From contig NZ_FNCA01000003.1 of NCBI RefSeq assembly GCF_900100715.1, positions 62,001 to 126,000 on the forward strand: 64,000 nucleotides of DNA, read 5' to 3'. The stretch is from Methanolobus vulcani (GTDB taxonomy: Archaea; Halobacteriota; Methanosarcinia; Methanosarcinales; Methanosarcinaceae). The notes beneath the pieces are model-generated. The model saw nothing but the letters and a program-made list of their open reading frames with translations, had not been told where the DNA came from and made no database searches. Position numbers and translations under genes: made by a program. Of the stretch, positions 16,765 through 28,000 are shown piece by piece; the first letter of the stretch is position 1, and the number at the start of each line of letters is the position of its first letter.

Positions 16765-18708
16765 ATGGGAGAAAAATCAGACCAATCTCAAAAAAGCGGA
16801 GCTCTGTTCAAAGCACCGGAAGATTTCGCCAAAAGCGCAAATGTCAATGATCCTGATATTTACAGAATAGCTGATGAAAACCCGGAAAAGTTCTGGGAAA
16901 AGAATGCAGAGAACATTGAGTGGTATAGCAAATGGGAAAAAGTCCTGGAATGGGAACCTCCGCATTCAAAGTGGTTCGTTGGAGGAAAACTCAATGCCTG
17001 CTACAATTGTCTTGATGTGAATCTAAAGGAAAGGGCAGATAAGAATGCTCTTATCTGGGAATCCGAGAGTGGGGAGATTCTCAAATATACATATAAAGAA
17101 CTGCTTGAGGAGGTCTGTAAATTTGCAAACGTTCTCAAAGACCTCGGAGTGAAAAAAGGAGATATTGTTACAATATACCTTCCGATGATACCTCAGGTCA
17201 TCATTTCTATGCTGGCATGCGCACGTATTGGAGCACCGCATAGTGTTGTTTTTGCAGCGTTCTCCGGGGAATCACTTGCGACCAGGATTGGAAATGCCAA
17301 TAGCCGGATCCTTGTAACCTGTGACGGATACTCACGTCGTGGAAAAGTTGTTGAGCAAAAGAACAAGGTAGACGACGGAATCCGTTCCTGCGGAATTGTG
17401 GACAAAGTAGTTGTTGTCAAACACCAGAACAATGATATTCAGATGAAAGATGGAAGAGACCTCTGGTGGCATGATGTCATGGAAGGAGCGGATACTTCCT
17501 GTGAACCCGAGATAATGGATTCAGAGGATATGCTCTTTTTGATGTACACCAGCGGTACTACAGGAAAACCAAAGGGAATTGTCCATACAACCGGCGGATA
17601 CATGGTTGCAACCCAAACAACAAGCAAATTTATCTTCGACCTGAAAGAAGATGATATCTACTGGTGTACTGCGGATTGTGGATGGATAACAGGACACTCA
17701 TACATTGTTTACGGACCACTGGCCAACGGTACTACCCTTGTAACTTACGAAGGAGCGCCTGATTATCCTGATAAGGACAGGTACTGGGATATTATTGAAA
17801 GACATAAGGTAACGATACTTTACACCGCCCCAACAGCCATCAGAACATTCATGAAATGGGGACCTTCATGGCCTCAGATGCATGATATATCCACACTCAG
17901 GCTGATAGGTTCTGTGGGTGAACCTATAAACCCGGGTGCATGGTTGTGGTATCATGAAAATATAGGACTTGGAAAATGTCCGGTGGTCGATACATGGTGG
18001 CAGACCGAGACCGGAATGATAATGATATCCGCACTTCCCGGAATAACAACAACAAAACCAGGAAGTGCCACAATGGCATTCCCTGGAATTAAAGCAGCAG
18101 TCCTTGATGAGAAAGGAAACGAGACTGCACCTGGAGAGGATGGTTATCTTGCTATCCTTAATCCGTGGCCAAGTATGGTACGCACTGTGTTTGGAAATGA
18201 AGAACGATTCATAGAAACTTACTGGAGCAAATGGGACAATAAGACCTACTTTGCAGGTGATGGTGCAAAAAGAGACGATGATGGCTACTTCTGGATAATA
18301 GGCCGTGTGGATGATGTCATTAAAGTTTCAGGCCATCGTATCGGAAGTGCTGAGTTTGAAAGCATAATGGTGTCACATCCTTCAGTAGCTGAAGCAGGAG
18401 TTGTAGGAAAGGAAGATGAGATCAGAGGTGAAGTAATCTACTGTTACGTAACTCTCAGAACAGGGGTTGAGGAAAGTGAAGACATCAAGAAAGAGCTCAT
18501 AACCTATGTTGAAAGGAATATTGGTCCTTTTGCCCGCCCTAAACAGATAATCTTTGCCGATGACCTGCCAAAAACAAGAAGTGGCAAGATTATGAGAAGA
18601 GTGCTTAAAGCAATTGCAAATGAAAAAGACCCTGGAGATCTTACAACCCTGCAAGATCCTGATGTAGTTCAGGTACTAAAACAAAAAACAAAGTTGCTTG
18701 ATGGTTAA
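16765..18708 (+). CDS. acs: Acetyl-CoA synthetase, AMP-forming
   Basis: The 647-aa enzyme activates acetate to acetyl-CoA using ATP, giving AMP and PPi. The adenylate-forming signature YTSGTTGKPKGIVHTTGGY (about residue 258) is present, as are DTWWQTETGM, YFAGDGAKRDDDGYFWIIGR and the C-terminal catalytic lysine in PKTRSGKIMRR. ATG 16765 is preceded by GGTG; an in-frame GTG four codons upstream (16753) is less likely. In a methylotrophic methanogen it would serve carbon assimilation rather than energy. The ADP-forming enzyme lies close by on the opposite strand. Confidence 0.95.
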   Translation: MGEKSDQSQKSGALFKAPEDFAKSANVNDPDIYRIADENPEKFWEKNAENIEWYSKWEKVLEWEPPHSKWFVGGKLNACYNCLDVNLKERADKNALIWESESGEILKYTYKELLEEVCKFANVLKDLGVKKGDIVTIYLPMIPQVIISMLACARIGAPHSVVFAAFSGESLATRIGNANSRILVTCDGYSRRGKVVEQKNKVDDGIRSCGIVDKVVVVKHQNNDIQMKDGRDLWWHDVMEGADTSCEPEIMDSEDMLFLMYTSGTTGKPKGIVHTTGGYMVATQTTSKFIFDLKEDDIYWCTADCGWITGHSYIVYGPLANGTTLVTYEGAPDYPDKDRYWDIIERHKVTILYTAPTAIRTFMKWGPSWPQMHDISTLRLIGSVGEPINPGAWLWYHENIGLGKCPVVDTWWQTETGMIMISALPGITTTKPGSATMAFPGIKAAVLDEKGNETAPGEDGYLAILNPWPSMVRTVFGNEERFIETYWSKWDNKTYFAGDGAKRDDDGYFWIIGRVDDVIKVSGHRIGSAEFESIMVSHPSVAEAGVVGKEDEIRGEVIYCYVTLRTGVEESEDIKKELITYVERNIGPFARPKQIIFADDLPKTRSGKIMRRVLKAIANEKDPGDLTTLQDPDVVQVLKQKTKLLDG

Positions 18709-18765
18709 ATTGCAAAATCGAATATTAGAATTCAAAATTAATATTCAGAATAAATAGTAATGGTA

Positions 18766-18786
18766 AAAGGAGAACACATCTCCTTT
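18766..18786. terminator. Bidirectional hairpin between convergent genes
   Basis: AAAGGAGA (18766-18773) and TCTCCTTT (18779-18786) form a perfect 8-bp stem with a 5-base loop between the acs stop and the stop of the convergent DRTGG gene, which it touches. Confidence 0.6.
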
Positions 18787-19864
18787 ATTCATTTAATTCA
18801 ATGCCGATACTTTCTGCAATAGCATTTATGTCCAGATGATTTCTCAAAAGCTCAGTGACCCTGTCGAGCTTTACCTGCTGTTTTATATGAGCATGACCAA
18901 TCAGGTTTTCCATTCTTTCAATTGTGTTCATGGTATCACCACGCACCAGGATAACAGGGATTCCTGCTTCCTCTGCACTTGCAAGAACAGCACCACTTGG
19001 ACGCATATTACCAGTAAGAATGAGACATTTCACTCTTGAATCAATGGCTGCCATCTGTATATCTGCCCTGTCACCACCGGTGATAACAACGCTGTTTGGC
19101 TGACGTCTGAAGTATTTGATTGCAGAGCCGACTTCCATTGCGCCTACAAGGTAGTTCTCAACAAGCTGGTCCAGTTTATCAGGAGCTACAAGAACCTCGG
19201 CATGCAGGTCTTCCACGATCTCAGAAATGAATACCGAACGTAGAGTATGGTCTTCGTAGATAACTCCAAAAACCTTTATGCCTTTACGCTCAAGGAAAGG
19301 AACAACTATCTCAGTAACCCTGTCTTCCATATTGCGTGGAACTTCGTTGAGTATCACACCTGTAAGAGTTGCTTTATCCCCTACAATACGCACGTCACAT
19401 AGTATTCTGTCAATTGCAGATATAGAATCAAAGCGTGTGACAAGCAGCATTGGGATTCCGAGTTTAGATGCCACTTCAGGGTCTGAAAGACCGTACATTG
19501 AACCGCCACCGATACAACCGGTGCCCTCAACGAATATTACATCTTTGTCTTTTGAGATCACAGAATATGCATCTGAAAGTCTTTTATCAAGATCTTTCTC
19601 AACACCTTTGAGAGCATCGTCTATGAGACTATCAGTAAGATGGATAGGAGTTACATATTTTGCAGGGTCTTCAATTCCCAGTAATCTCTTAATACCTTCA
19701 GAATCTTCATCCGTAAGTGAACCATCCACATCGATCAGGAGATTTCCAACAGGTTTCATGTAACCGATTTTCAAAGTGTTTTCCTGGAATATTTTACCCA
19801 GACCCATACATATAGAGCTCTTACCAGAGTACTCTTCTGATGAACTAACCAATATTGAAGCCAT
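18785..19864 (-). CDS. AAA_26/DRTGG-domain protein resembling the N-terminal part of bacterial phosphotransacetylase
   Basis: The 359-aa protein starts at ATG 19864, with GGAG 9 bases upstream. The N-terminal half (1-210) is a dethiobiotin synthetase-like P-loop domain: SSSEEYSGKSSICMGLG, KIGYMKPVG, FVEGTGCIGGG. The C-terminal half is a DRTGG regulatory domain. The same two domains precede the catalytic domain in long bacterial Pta proteins, but no Pta catalytic domain is present here. It lies 13 bases downstream of the ADP-forming acyl-CoA synthetase and is almost certainly in its operon, suggesting a regulatory or accessory role in acyl-CoA metabolism. Confidence 0.85.
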   Translation of the reverse strand: MASILVSSSEEYSGKSSICMGLGKIFQENTLKIGYMKPVGNLLIDVDGSLTDEDSEGIKRLLGIEDPAKYVTPIHLTDSLIDDALKGVEKDLDKRLSDAYSVISKDKDVIFVEGTGCIGGGSMYGLSDPEVASKLGIPMLLVTRFDSISAIDRILCDVRIVGDKATLTGVILNEVPRNMEDRVTEIVVPFLERKGIKVFGVIYEDHTLRSVFISEIVEDLHAEVLVAPDKLDQLVENYLVGAMEVGSAIKYFRRQPNSVVITGGDRADIQMAAIDSRVKCLILTGNMRPSGAVLASAEEAGIPVILVRGDTMNTIERMENLIGHAHIKQQVKLDRVTELLRNHLDINAIAESIGIELNE

Positions 19865-19877
19865 ACTTACCATCTCC

Positions 19878-21977
19878 TTACTCATTCAGGTTCAGTGTGA
19901 ACCTGATATCCATTGCAACACATCCCTGACCTTCAGGCATTACCATTAAAGGATTAATTTCAAATTCTAATATTTCCGGAAAATCCGTAACTAGCTGTGA
20001 CACCTTAAGCAGAGTCTTAACTATTGAGTCGATATCCGATGCTGCCTCACCCCTTACACCTGCAATTAACGGATAAGTCTTAATTGACGACACCATGTGC
20101 TTCGCCTCAGCCTCTGTGATAGGAGCAACTGCAAACGAAACATCTTTCAGGAACTCAACATAAGTTCCTCCAAGTCCGAACATCAACAGTGGACCAAATT
20201 GCGGATCCCTGTCCATTCCAATGATGACCTCTTTTCCTCCGCTGATCATCTTCTGGAGCTGAACACCTGTAATAGTGGCATCGGGCATGTAATGCCTCAC
20301 ATCCGACATCATCGAATTATAAGCACGTTCCACGTCATCTGCATGCTTGAGGTTCAAACGGATACCACCCACATCACTCTTATGTGAGATGTCAGGTGAC
20401 AGGATTTTCATAACAATGGGATATCCCATGTCTTCTGCTGCTTTGACCGCATCTGGAAGTGTTTTTGCTATTCTTGCATCAACAACCGGAATATCGTATG
20501 CTTTCAGTATATCCATTGATTCCAGACCATGCATTCTTCTTTTATTCTCAGAAGCAGAATCTATAAACGATTGGGCATACTCTTTGTCAGCTTTAATCTC
20601 TGCAGGCTCACCACGTTTGTGATTCCTTATCGTATAATAGTTGCACAGAGCATTCATACTTGCAACTGCCCTTTCTGCAGATGAGTAATTTGGTATCCCA
20701 TATTTGTTGAGAATTTCCTCACCTGCTGCAATTCTACTTCCACCTGCAAAATTGCAGAGTATCGGCTTTTTAGAATCCTTGATCTTTGCTGCGACTTTTT
20801 CCGCTATTCCCGGAACGTCTGTCATTGACTGTGGTGAAACAAGAACTATGATACCGTTTACGTTTATATCATCCATGACAACATCAAGAGCATGTTCGTA
20901 AAGGTCGGCACCTGCATCTCCGAGCACATCAACCGGGTCGTAGAAATTTGATGCTGGTGGTAATTTCTCTCTTAATCTTTCCACTGTTTTCTCTTCAAAT
21001 GAAGCGATTGAAAGACCTGAATTATAACATGCATCTGCTGTCAGGATACCAAGACCACCAGCATTAGTGATAATGGCAATGTTCCTGCCTTCCGGCAGAG
21101 GACAAACTGAAAATGCACGGCTGTAATCAAGCATTTCCTCAAGTGAATCTGCACGCAGGACACCACCCTGCTTAAAAGCTGCATTATATGCAGCATCCGA
21201 ACCTGCAAGTGTACCGGTGTGTGATGAAACTGCTTTAGAACCAACTGAGGTTCGTCCCGATTTTACAATGACAATTGGTTTTGAACGTGATACACGCTCT
21301 GCAATCTTTATGAATTCCGGACCGTCTTTTACACCTTCAAGATATGCTGCAATAACTGCTGTTGTAGAATCTGTCTCAAAAAGCTGTAAAAAATCATTTT
21401 CTGCAAGTACTGCTTTATTTCCAAGGCTTATGAATTTGGAAAAACCAACGCCAATTCTTTCAGCCCAGTCAAGAGTAACCGTACATATCGCACCCGACTG
21501 GGACATCATGGCTATGTTTCCTTCATATGCCATATTGGCTGCAAATGATGCGTTAAGTCCTGAAGCAGTATCAATTATACCAAGACAATTCGGACCTATA
21601 AGGTTTATTCCATATTTTTCACATAATGCTATACATTCGCGTTCAAGACGTGCACCTTCAATGCCAGCTTCCTTAAAACCGGCAGATATGACAATGACAT
21701 TTCCAACGCCGGCTCTGCCGCACTCATCAATAGAGCCGGGCACAAACTTTGCTGGAACCACGACTATTGCAAGGTCTACCTTGGTTTCAGCCGGAACGTC
21801 CAGTATATTATGATAACACGGAAGTCCCAGTATTTCATCGACATTAGGATTGATAGGTATGATGGTGAGTTTGCTATTCTGCATGAGGTTTTCAAGCACT
21901 GCCCTCCCTACTTTACCTTCTTTCCTGGATGCACCGATAACGGCTACAGAATCAGGATTGAACATTTTCTCGAGCAT
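19878..21977 (-). CDS. Acetate-CoA ligase (ADP-forming), fused alpha and beta subunits
   Basis: The 699-aa protein joins the CoA-binding/ligase alpha part (about 1-460; VAVIGASRKEGKVG, LIGPNCLGI, MSQSGA, with the phosphorylated His in SSHTGTLAGSD near residue 253) to an ATP-grasp beta part (about 470-699; DMGYPIVMKILSPDISHKSDVGG). It interconverts acetyl- or acyl-CoA, ADP and phosphate with the acid and ATP. The chain order is the usual archaeal and bacterial fusion. GGGAG lies 6 bases before ATG 21977. It leads an operon with the DRTGG protein. Acyl specificity cannot be read from sequence. Confidence 0.93.
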   Translation of the reverse strand: MLEKMFNPDSVAVIGASRKEGKVGRAVLENLMQNSKLTIIPINPNVDEILGLPCYHNILDVPAETKVDLAIVVVPAKFVPGSIDECGRAGVGNVIVISAGFKEAGIEGARLERECIALCEKYGINLIGPNCLGIIDTASGLNASFAANMAYEGNIAMMSQSGAICTVTLDWAERIGVGFSKFISLGNKAVLAENDFLQLFETDSTTAVIAAYLEGVKDGPEFIKIAERVSRSKPIVIVKSGRTSVGSKAVSSHTGTLAGSDAAYNAAFKQGGVLRADSLEEMLDYSRAFSVCPLPEGRNIAIITNAGGLGILTADACYNSGLSIASFEEKTVERLREKLPPASNFYDPVDVLGDAGADLYEHALDVVMDDINVNGIIVLVSPQSMTDVPGIAEKVAAKIKDSKKPILCNFAGGSRIAAGEEILNKYGIPNYSSAERAVASMNALCNYYTIRNHKRGEPAEIKADKEYAQSFIDSASENKRRMHGLESMDILKAYDIPVVDARIAKTLPDAVKAAEDMGYPIVMKILSPDISHKSDVGGIRLNLKHADDVERAYNSMMSDVRHYMPDATITGVQLQKMISGGKEVIIGMDRDPQFGPLLMFGLGGTYVEFLKDVSFAVAPITEAEAKHMVSSIKTYPLIAGVRGEAASDIDSIVKTLLKVSQLVTDFPEILEFEINPLMVMPEGQGCVAMDIRFTLNLNE

Positions 21978-22092
21978 GTATTTCTCCCTGTGTTTATTCC
22001 CTTTTTATTAATAATGTTCAATAATAGATAAAATTAAGGGAGAAAGTGAAAAGAAAAAGAGATTTTGCGTTAAATTGGAAATCTCCCTATAA

Positions 22093-25000
22093 CTACTGTT
22101 TTTGTCTTTCCTTTATTTCAGCCAGTTTCTTTTCATAGATAGCCTTATAATCAGCAGTCTTGAACTCATTCCATTTCACACCGAGGGTTGCATAGTCCTT
22201 ATGCATGGATTCGGAGCTTAGTTTATGAATTGTCCATTCTGTTGCATTCTTTATTCCAAGAACAAATGCATGAATTGCCTCATAATATCTTTTCAGGACA
22301 GGAGATTCATTCCTTGAACGATATCCAATTGCAGAGCCTATTAACAAAATACCTATAATTCCTATGAAGAAGAAACTTGTATTAAAAGGACTGATTGGTT
22401 CCTGCTCCAGTGCCTTGCTCATTATTTCCACATCTGGGACATCATTCACGGAGTTTAATCCGGCATTGCTCTTATATGTGATTTGTGTGTTCTGTGCCGT
22501 AGACTCAGGAACTGAATTGCGCAAGATTTGACCGCTGCCTGTACTCACAATAGCAAACGGAGAGAAGCCAGGAGTTTGGGCTTTGAAATAATAATTATTT
22601 GCATCAGTACCGATTCTGGAAGTCTTTAATTCATTCCATGAACCACCGGAATACCTGTAAAGTCTTACAGAAGTAGGGTCTGCATCGTTATCCTCAAGCC
22701 ATTGTTTTGAAACTTTGAATGTGATCTCTGCTGATGAGAAATAATTTCCTGAATTGAACTTGACATCACCCACCCATATATTGATATTGCGATAGACATC
22801 TCCAGGTGGATTCGTGTTCACCAGGGAAGAACGATCATACAGGATCTCAATTATTGCCTTTACCTGGCCTGCAGCCTTAAGTGCGGAAAACTCCACGGAT
22901 TCAAGATCATTCTCTGAATTTGGGAATTTGAATTCTATTTGCTGACCACGGGTCACATATTTGATTGAATAATCTTTGAATGCAACATTATTGTAGTCTT
23001 CAGCGCCACTGGAAGCACCTGCACCACCGCCACTACTACTGCTGCTTGATGTTGAAAAACCACTGTAATCTGTAACCTTGGTATTAACATCATAGACTCT
23101 GATGGTAATGGCCTCTGAATCATTGAGCTGGCCATCAGTTACATGGAATTCTACAGAATAAGTGCCTGACTGACCATAATCTGGAATCCAGTAAAAAAGA
23201 TGTGTTACCGGATCAAAGGAGGATCCTGATGGTGCACCACTTACCGAATAAATAAGGCTGTCGTTGTCATCATCAGTTGCATTAACATAGAATTTCAATG
23301 TCTCGTTCTCATAAATGTAACGTGAGCCAATAGATTCTATTTCAGGAGGCATATTTGTCGGGTTCACTTTTACATGAACCGTAGTACTATCATAAAGACT
23401 GCCGTCTGTGGCATTGAAAAGTATGTAATATTCTCCACTGTCATAATAACCAGTATCCCAGACAAATGTATCTCCGATTATTTTTCCATTATTGAAAGCA
23501 GTTGAGAAGGAAACAGAATCACCGTCAGGGTCTGTGGCACTGAGATTGATCATTACCTGTTCTGTCTCATTTACTTCATACATGGGCATTGAATCAAATA
23601 CAGGTGGACGATTGACATTCTCTACATTGATGATTACAGTGTCAACAGCTGTGTACCGAATATCGGATACACGGAATTCAACGGTGTATTTACCTGATTG
23701 CTCATAGGTTGGGGTCCATGAGAAATGACCTGTTGAATTATCAAAGAAGGAGCCCTCCGGAAGACCTGTTACTGCATAGCTTAGAGTATCGTTATTCGGA
23801 TCCGTGGCATTCAGAGTAAACTCAATACTCTCATTTTCTTTTACATATTGTGTTCCCATATGAACTATGCCTGGAGGAAGGTTAGTACTACCAACTGCAA
23901 CAATAGCGATCTTAGAATCAGATAGCTGCCCATCTGATACTGTGAAGAGAATTTCATAGAATCCTTTTTTATTTAATCCGGGAGTCCAGGTAAATACATT
24001 ATCTACGATTTCACCAAATTCTACATCCTTGGAGAACGTCAGTTCATCACCATCTATATCCTCTGCCGTAAGGTTGATCTTCACCGTCTCAAGTTCATTA
24101 ACAACTACACTTGTTATCGATGAAAGTATCGGTGCAGAATTGGATCCTATTACAATGACCTCTACTGTCTCACTCACTGATAACTCTCCGTCACTGACGG
24201 TAAAGGTAACATCGTAACTGCCCTCATCCTCATAACCTGGAGTCCAGATGAAAATACCATTATTCAAGGAACCCCTGGAGAAATCCTTAGTAATACCAAG
24301 TGGAGTATTATCTGGATCAGAAGCGTTGAGATCAAGTACCAATGTACTGCTCTCATTCACATAAACCTGAGAAGGAACATCGATCTGTGGTGGAAGGTTA
24401 ATGTTCTGCACTGTAATTTCAACATTTTGAGTATCTTTTGCCGTACCATCTGAAACGGAAAATACAACATTATATACGCCAGCATCATCATATGAAGGAA
24501 TCCAGGTGAAAACACCTGTAGACGTATTTATTGAAGAACTTTCCGATGCACCAGTCACAGAATAAAAAAGAATGTCACTTTCATCATACTCATCAGCCTG
24601 CAGACTTATGGTTACTAATTCATTTTCATCTACCGATACATCCTCTATGACAGAAAGGATAGGAGCACGGTTGACATGATTTACTGTAATAGTGATAGTT
24701 TCCAGATCTGATAGTGATCCATCACTTATGCTGAAAGTTACATTATAGGTTCCTGACTGGTCATAATCGGGATTCCAGACGAATTCCTGTGTATCTTCAT
24801 CGAACTCTGCACCTGATGGAAGACCTGTTGCTGAATAGGTCAGACCGTTTGAATCGGGGTCGGAACCTGATATGGTGAATCTTAGTTCTGAACCTTCATC
24901 AACTGTTCTATCTCCAATAGGAACAAGTTCAGGAGCGCGATTTACTGAACCTACGTTGATAGTGATAGTTTCAGAATCAACAAGATAACCATCACTTACA

Positions 25001-28000
25001 TAGAAAGTTAGGGAATAAGTACCGGAGTCTTCATAATCAGGAATCCATGTAAACTCTTGTGTGTTGGGGTCAAAATTTGCACCTTGCGGGATTCTGCTTG
25101 CATAATAGATCAATGAGTCACCATCTTCATCGTGTGCTGATACATTGAATGTAAGTGATGAACCTTCATTTACTTGCATATTGCCAATATTATCAAGAAT
25201 TGGAGCACGATTGATATTATGTACAGTAATAGTGATGGTTTCGGAATCAGTAAGGTTGCCATCGCTCACCCTGAATGTTACAGTATAGGTCCCTGATGCA
25301 TTATAATCAGGAGTCCAGCGGAACTGGCCTGTACCTTCATCAAAATAGGAACCATCCGGTTTATTTTCAATCGAATATGTGAGGTCATCAACGTCCGGGT
25401 CTGTTGCAGTAACAAAGAACAATAGTTCGGAGTTTTCATTGATATCCTTATTCCCTATGGAGGAAAGCACAGGCGGACGATTTACTGAACCAACGCTAAT
25501 AATAATGGTTTCGGAATCAGAAAGGTCACTATCACTTACTGTAAATGTTACTTCATAAGAACCGGAATCCTCATAGTCAGGGGTCCAGACAAAACTGCGG
25601 CTCAAAGGATTGAAATCAGCATCATCAGGTACACCTGAAGCTGAGTAGCTAAGTGAATCGTAGTCCGGGTCACTGCCATTTATCGTGAATGAAAGTTTTT
25701 CACCTTCTGCAACGTTCTTGTTTCCGATTTCCGATAGGATTGGAGCGCGATTTGTGTTCGCAACATCTATGGATATTGTTTCGGAATCAGAAAGACTACC
25801 ATCGCTTACGGTAAAGGTGACGGAGTGACTGCCTGATTGATCATAATCCGGGGTCCAGGAGAATGCATGAGAGTGTTCATCAAAATCGGCTCCGTCAGGA
25901 AGCACAGATGTAGAGTATTCAAGAGTATCCTCATCAGGATCAATGGCACTTATAGTGAAATTGAGTGATGAACCTTCTAAGGCGGTTTTGTCACCAATAG
26001 AGGCAAGTTCAGGAGGGCGATTTACTGAACCAACACTAACTGTAATTGTTTCAGAATCGGAAAGATCACCATCACTAACAGTGAAAGTTACATCATAAAT
26101 TCCTGATTGATCATAGTCAGGAATCCAGCTAAAAGTATGTGTCAGTTCATCAAAGTCCGCACCTGAAGGAACGTTACTGGCAGAATATGCTAAAGAGTCA
26201 CCATCCAAATCATTTGCACTTATTGTGAATGACAGTTCCGCTGCTTCATTGACAACTTTATTGCCAATAGGTGTCAGTTCTGGAGCACGGTTGACATTCT
26301 GAACTTCAATGTATATGGTTTCTGAGTCGGAAAGGTCACCGTCACTTGCAGTAAAAGTAAGGTTGTAGGTTCCAGCATCATCATAATCAGGAGTCCAGCG
26401 GAATTCATGGGTTATGGAGTTGAAACTTCCTATATGGGAAGGATTTGATACTGAGTATTCAAGATTATCCTTATCATGATCTGTAGCTGTTACAATAAAG
26501 CTGAGTTCTGAATTCTCATTGACCGTCATATTGCCTATAGGTACAAGAACTGGAGCAATGTTGACATTGTTGACAACTATTTGCACAAGTTCTGCATCAA
26601 TAAAGGTCCCATCGGTGACTTCAAAAACCACATTATGAGTTCCTGACTGGTTATATGTAGGAATCCATGAGAACTGACGTGTCTGAGCATTGAATGATGC
26701 ACCAAGAGGAAGACCTGATGCGGAATAAGTTAAAGTATCGCCTGAATCTTCATCAATTGCATTTATAGTGAACGAAAGATACTGGTTCTCATCTATAGAT
26801 TTCCCTCCTATATATTCAAGAACAGGTGGAACATTGGTGTTACCGACTGCTATTTTGAAACTCTCCGTATAAGACAGATTTCCATCTGAAGCTGTGAAAC
26901 TCACATCATATATTCCACTATCATTGTAACCCGGTTTCCAGGTGAAAATGTTGTTATCAAGAATACCAAAATCTACACTTTTCTCATAAGTCAGAATATC
27001 ATCGTCAGGATCATTTCCATTTATCTCGATAATCAACTCTTGATTTTCATTAATCAATTTGTCAGGAATATAATCGATATATGGTGCACGATTCGTATTA
27101 GTTACAGCGATGATAGCAATAGCAGAATCGGAAAGGTTGCCGTCACTTACAGTAAAGTTGATTTCATGAGTACCCGAAGAGTTGTAATCTGGAATCCATG
27201 TGAATATGTTATCTTCTATGTTTCCAAAAGTCACATTGTCATTATATGCAAGAGTGTCTTCTGAATCTGAATCGGTTGCAGAAAGAGTAATCATAAGTGA
27301 AGAATTTTCAGCAATATAGTAAGAACCCGGGGATGAAAGGACTGGAGCACGGTTGACATTATTTACAGTAACAATAGCAACTTCTGAATCATATGCATCA
27401 CCATCACTTACAGTGAATTCAATAGCATAAACACCCGATTTTTCATAGTCAGGAACCCAGGTGAAGATATTGTTATTTAGATTTCCAAAACTAACATTGC
27501 AATCATAATCCAAAGTGTCTTCTGAATCTAGATCCGTTGCATCAAGGGAAATTATAAGCGACGAATTCTCATCCACTATATAAGAACCAGGAGGTGAGAG
27601 GATTGGAGCACGATTAACATTGTTCACTTTGATAGTAACAAGTTCTGTATCAGAATCGGACTCATCCCTAACAGTAAATTCAATTATATAGATTCCTGCA
27701 GCTTCATAATCAGGAGTCCAGTTAAAGACATTAACAGACACGTTGCCAAATGAAACGTTGCTCGAATAGACAAGCTCATTACCATCTGGGTCTGAGCCTT
27801 GCAAAGCAATTGCAAGAGATTCGTTTTCATCGATCTCAACATTGGAAATTGTGGATAGTACCGGAGCACGGTTTATATTTTCAACATTTATGATTACTGT
27901 TTTGGAATCAGAATCAATACCATCACTTACAGTGAATTCAGCAACATGAACCCCGGCTGAATCAGAATCTGGTGTCCAGCTAAAAGTATTACCTGACAGG

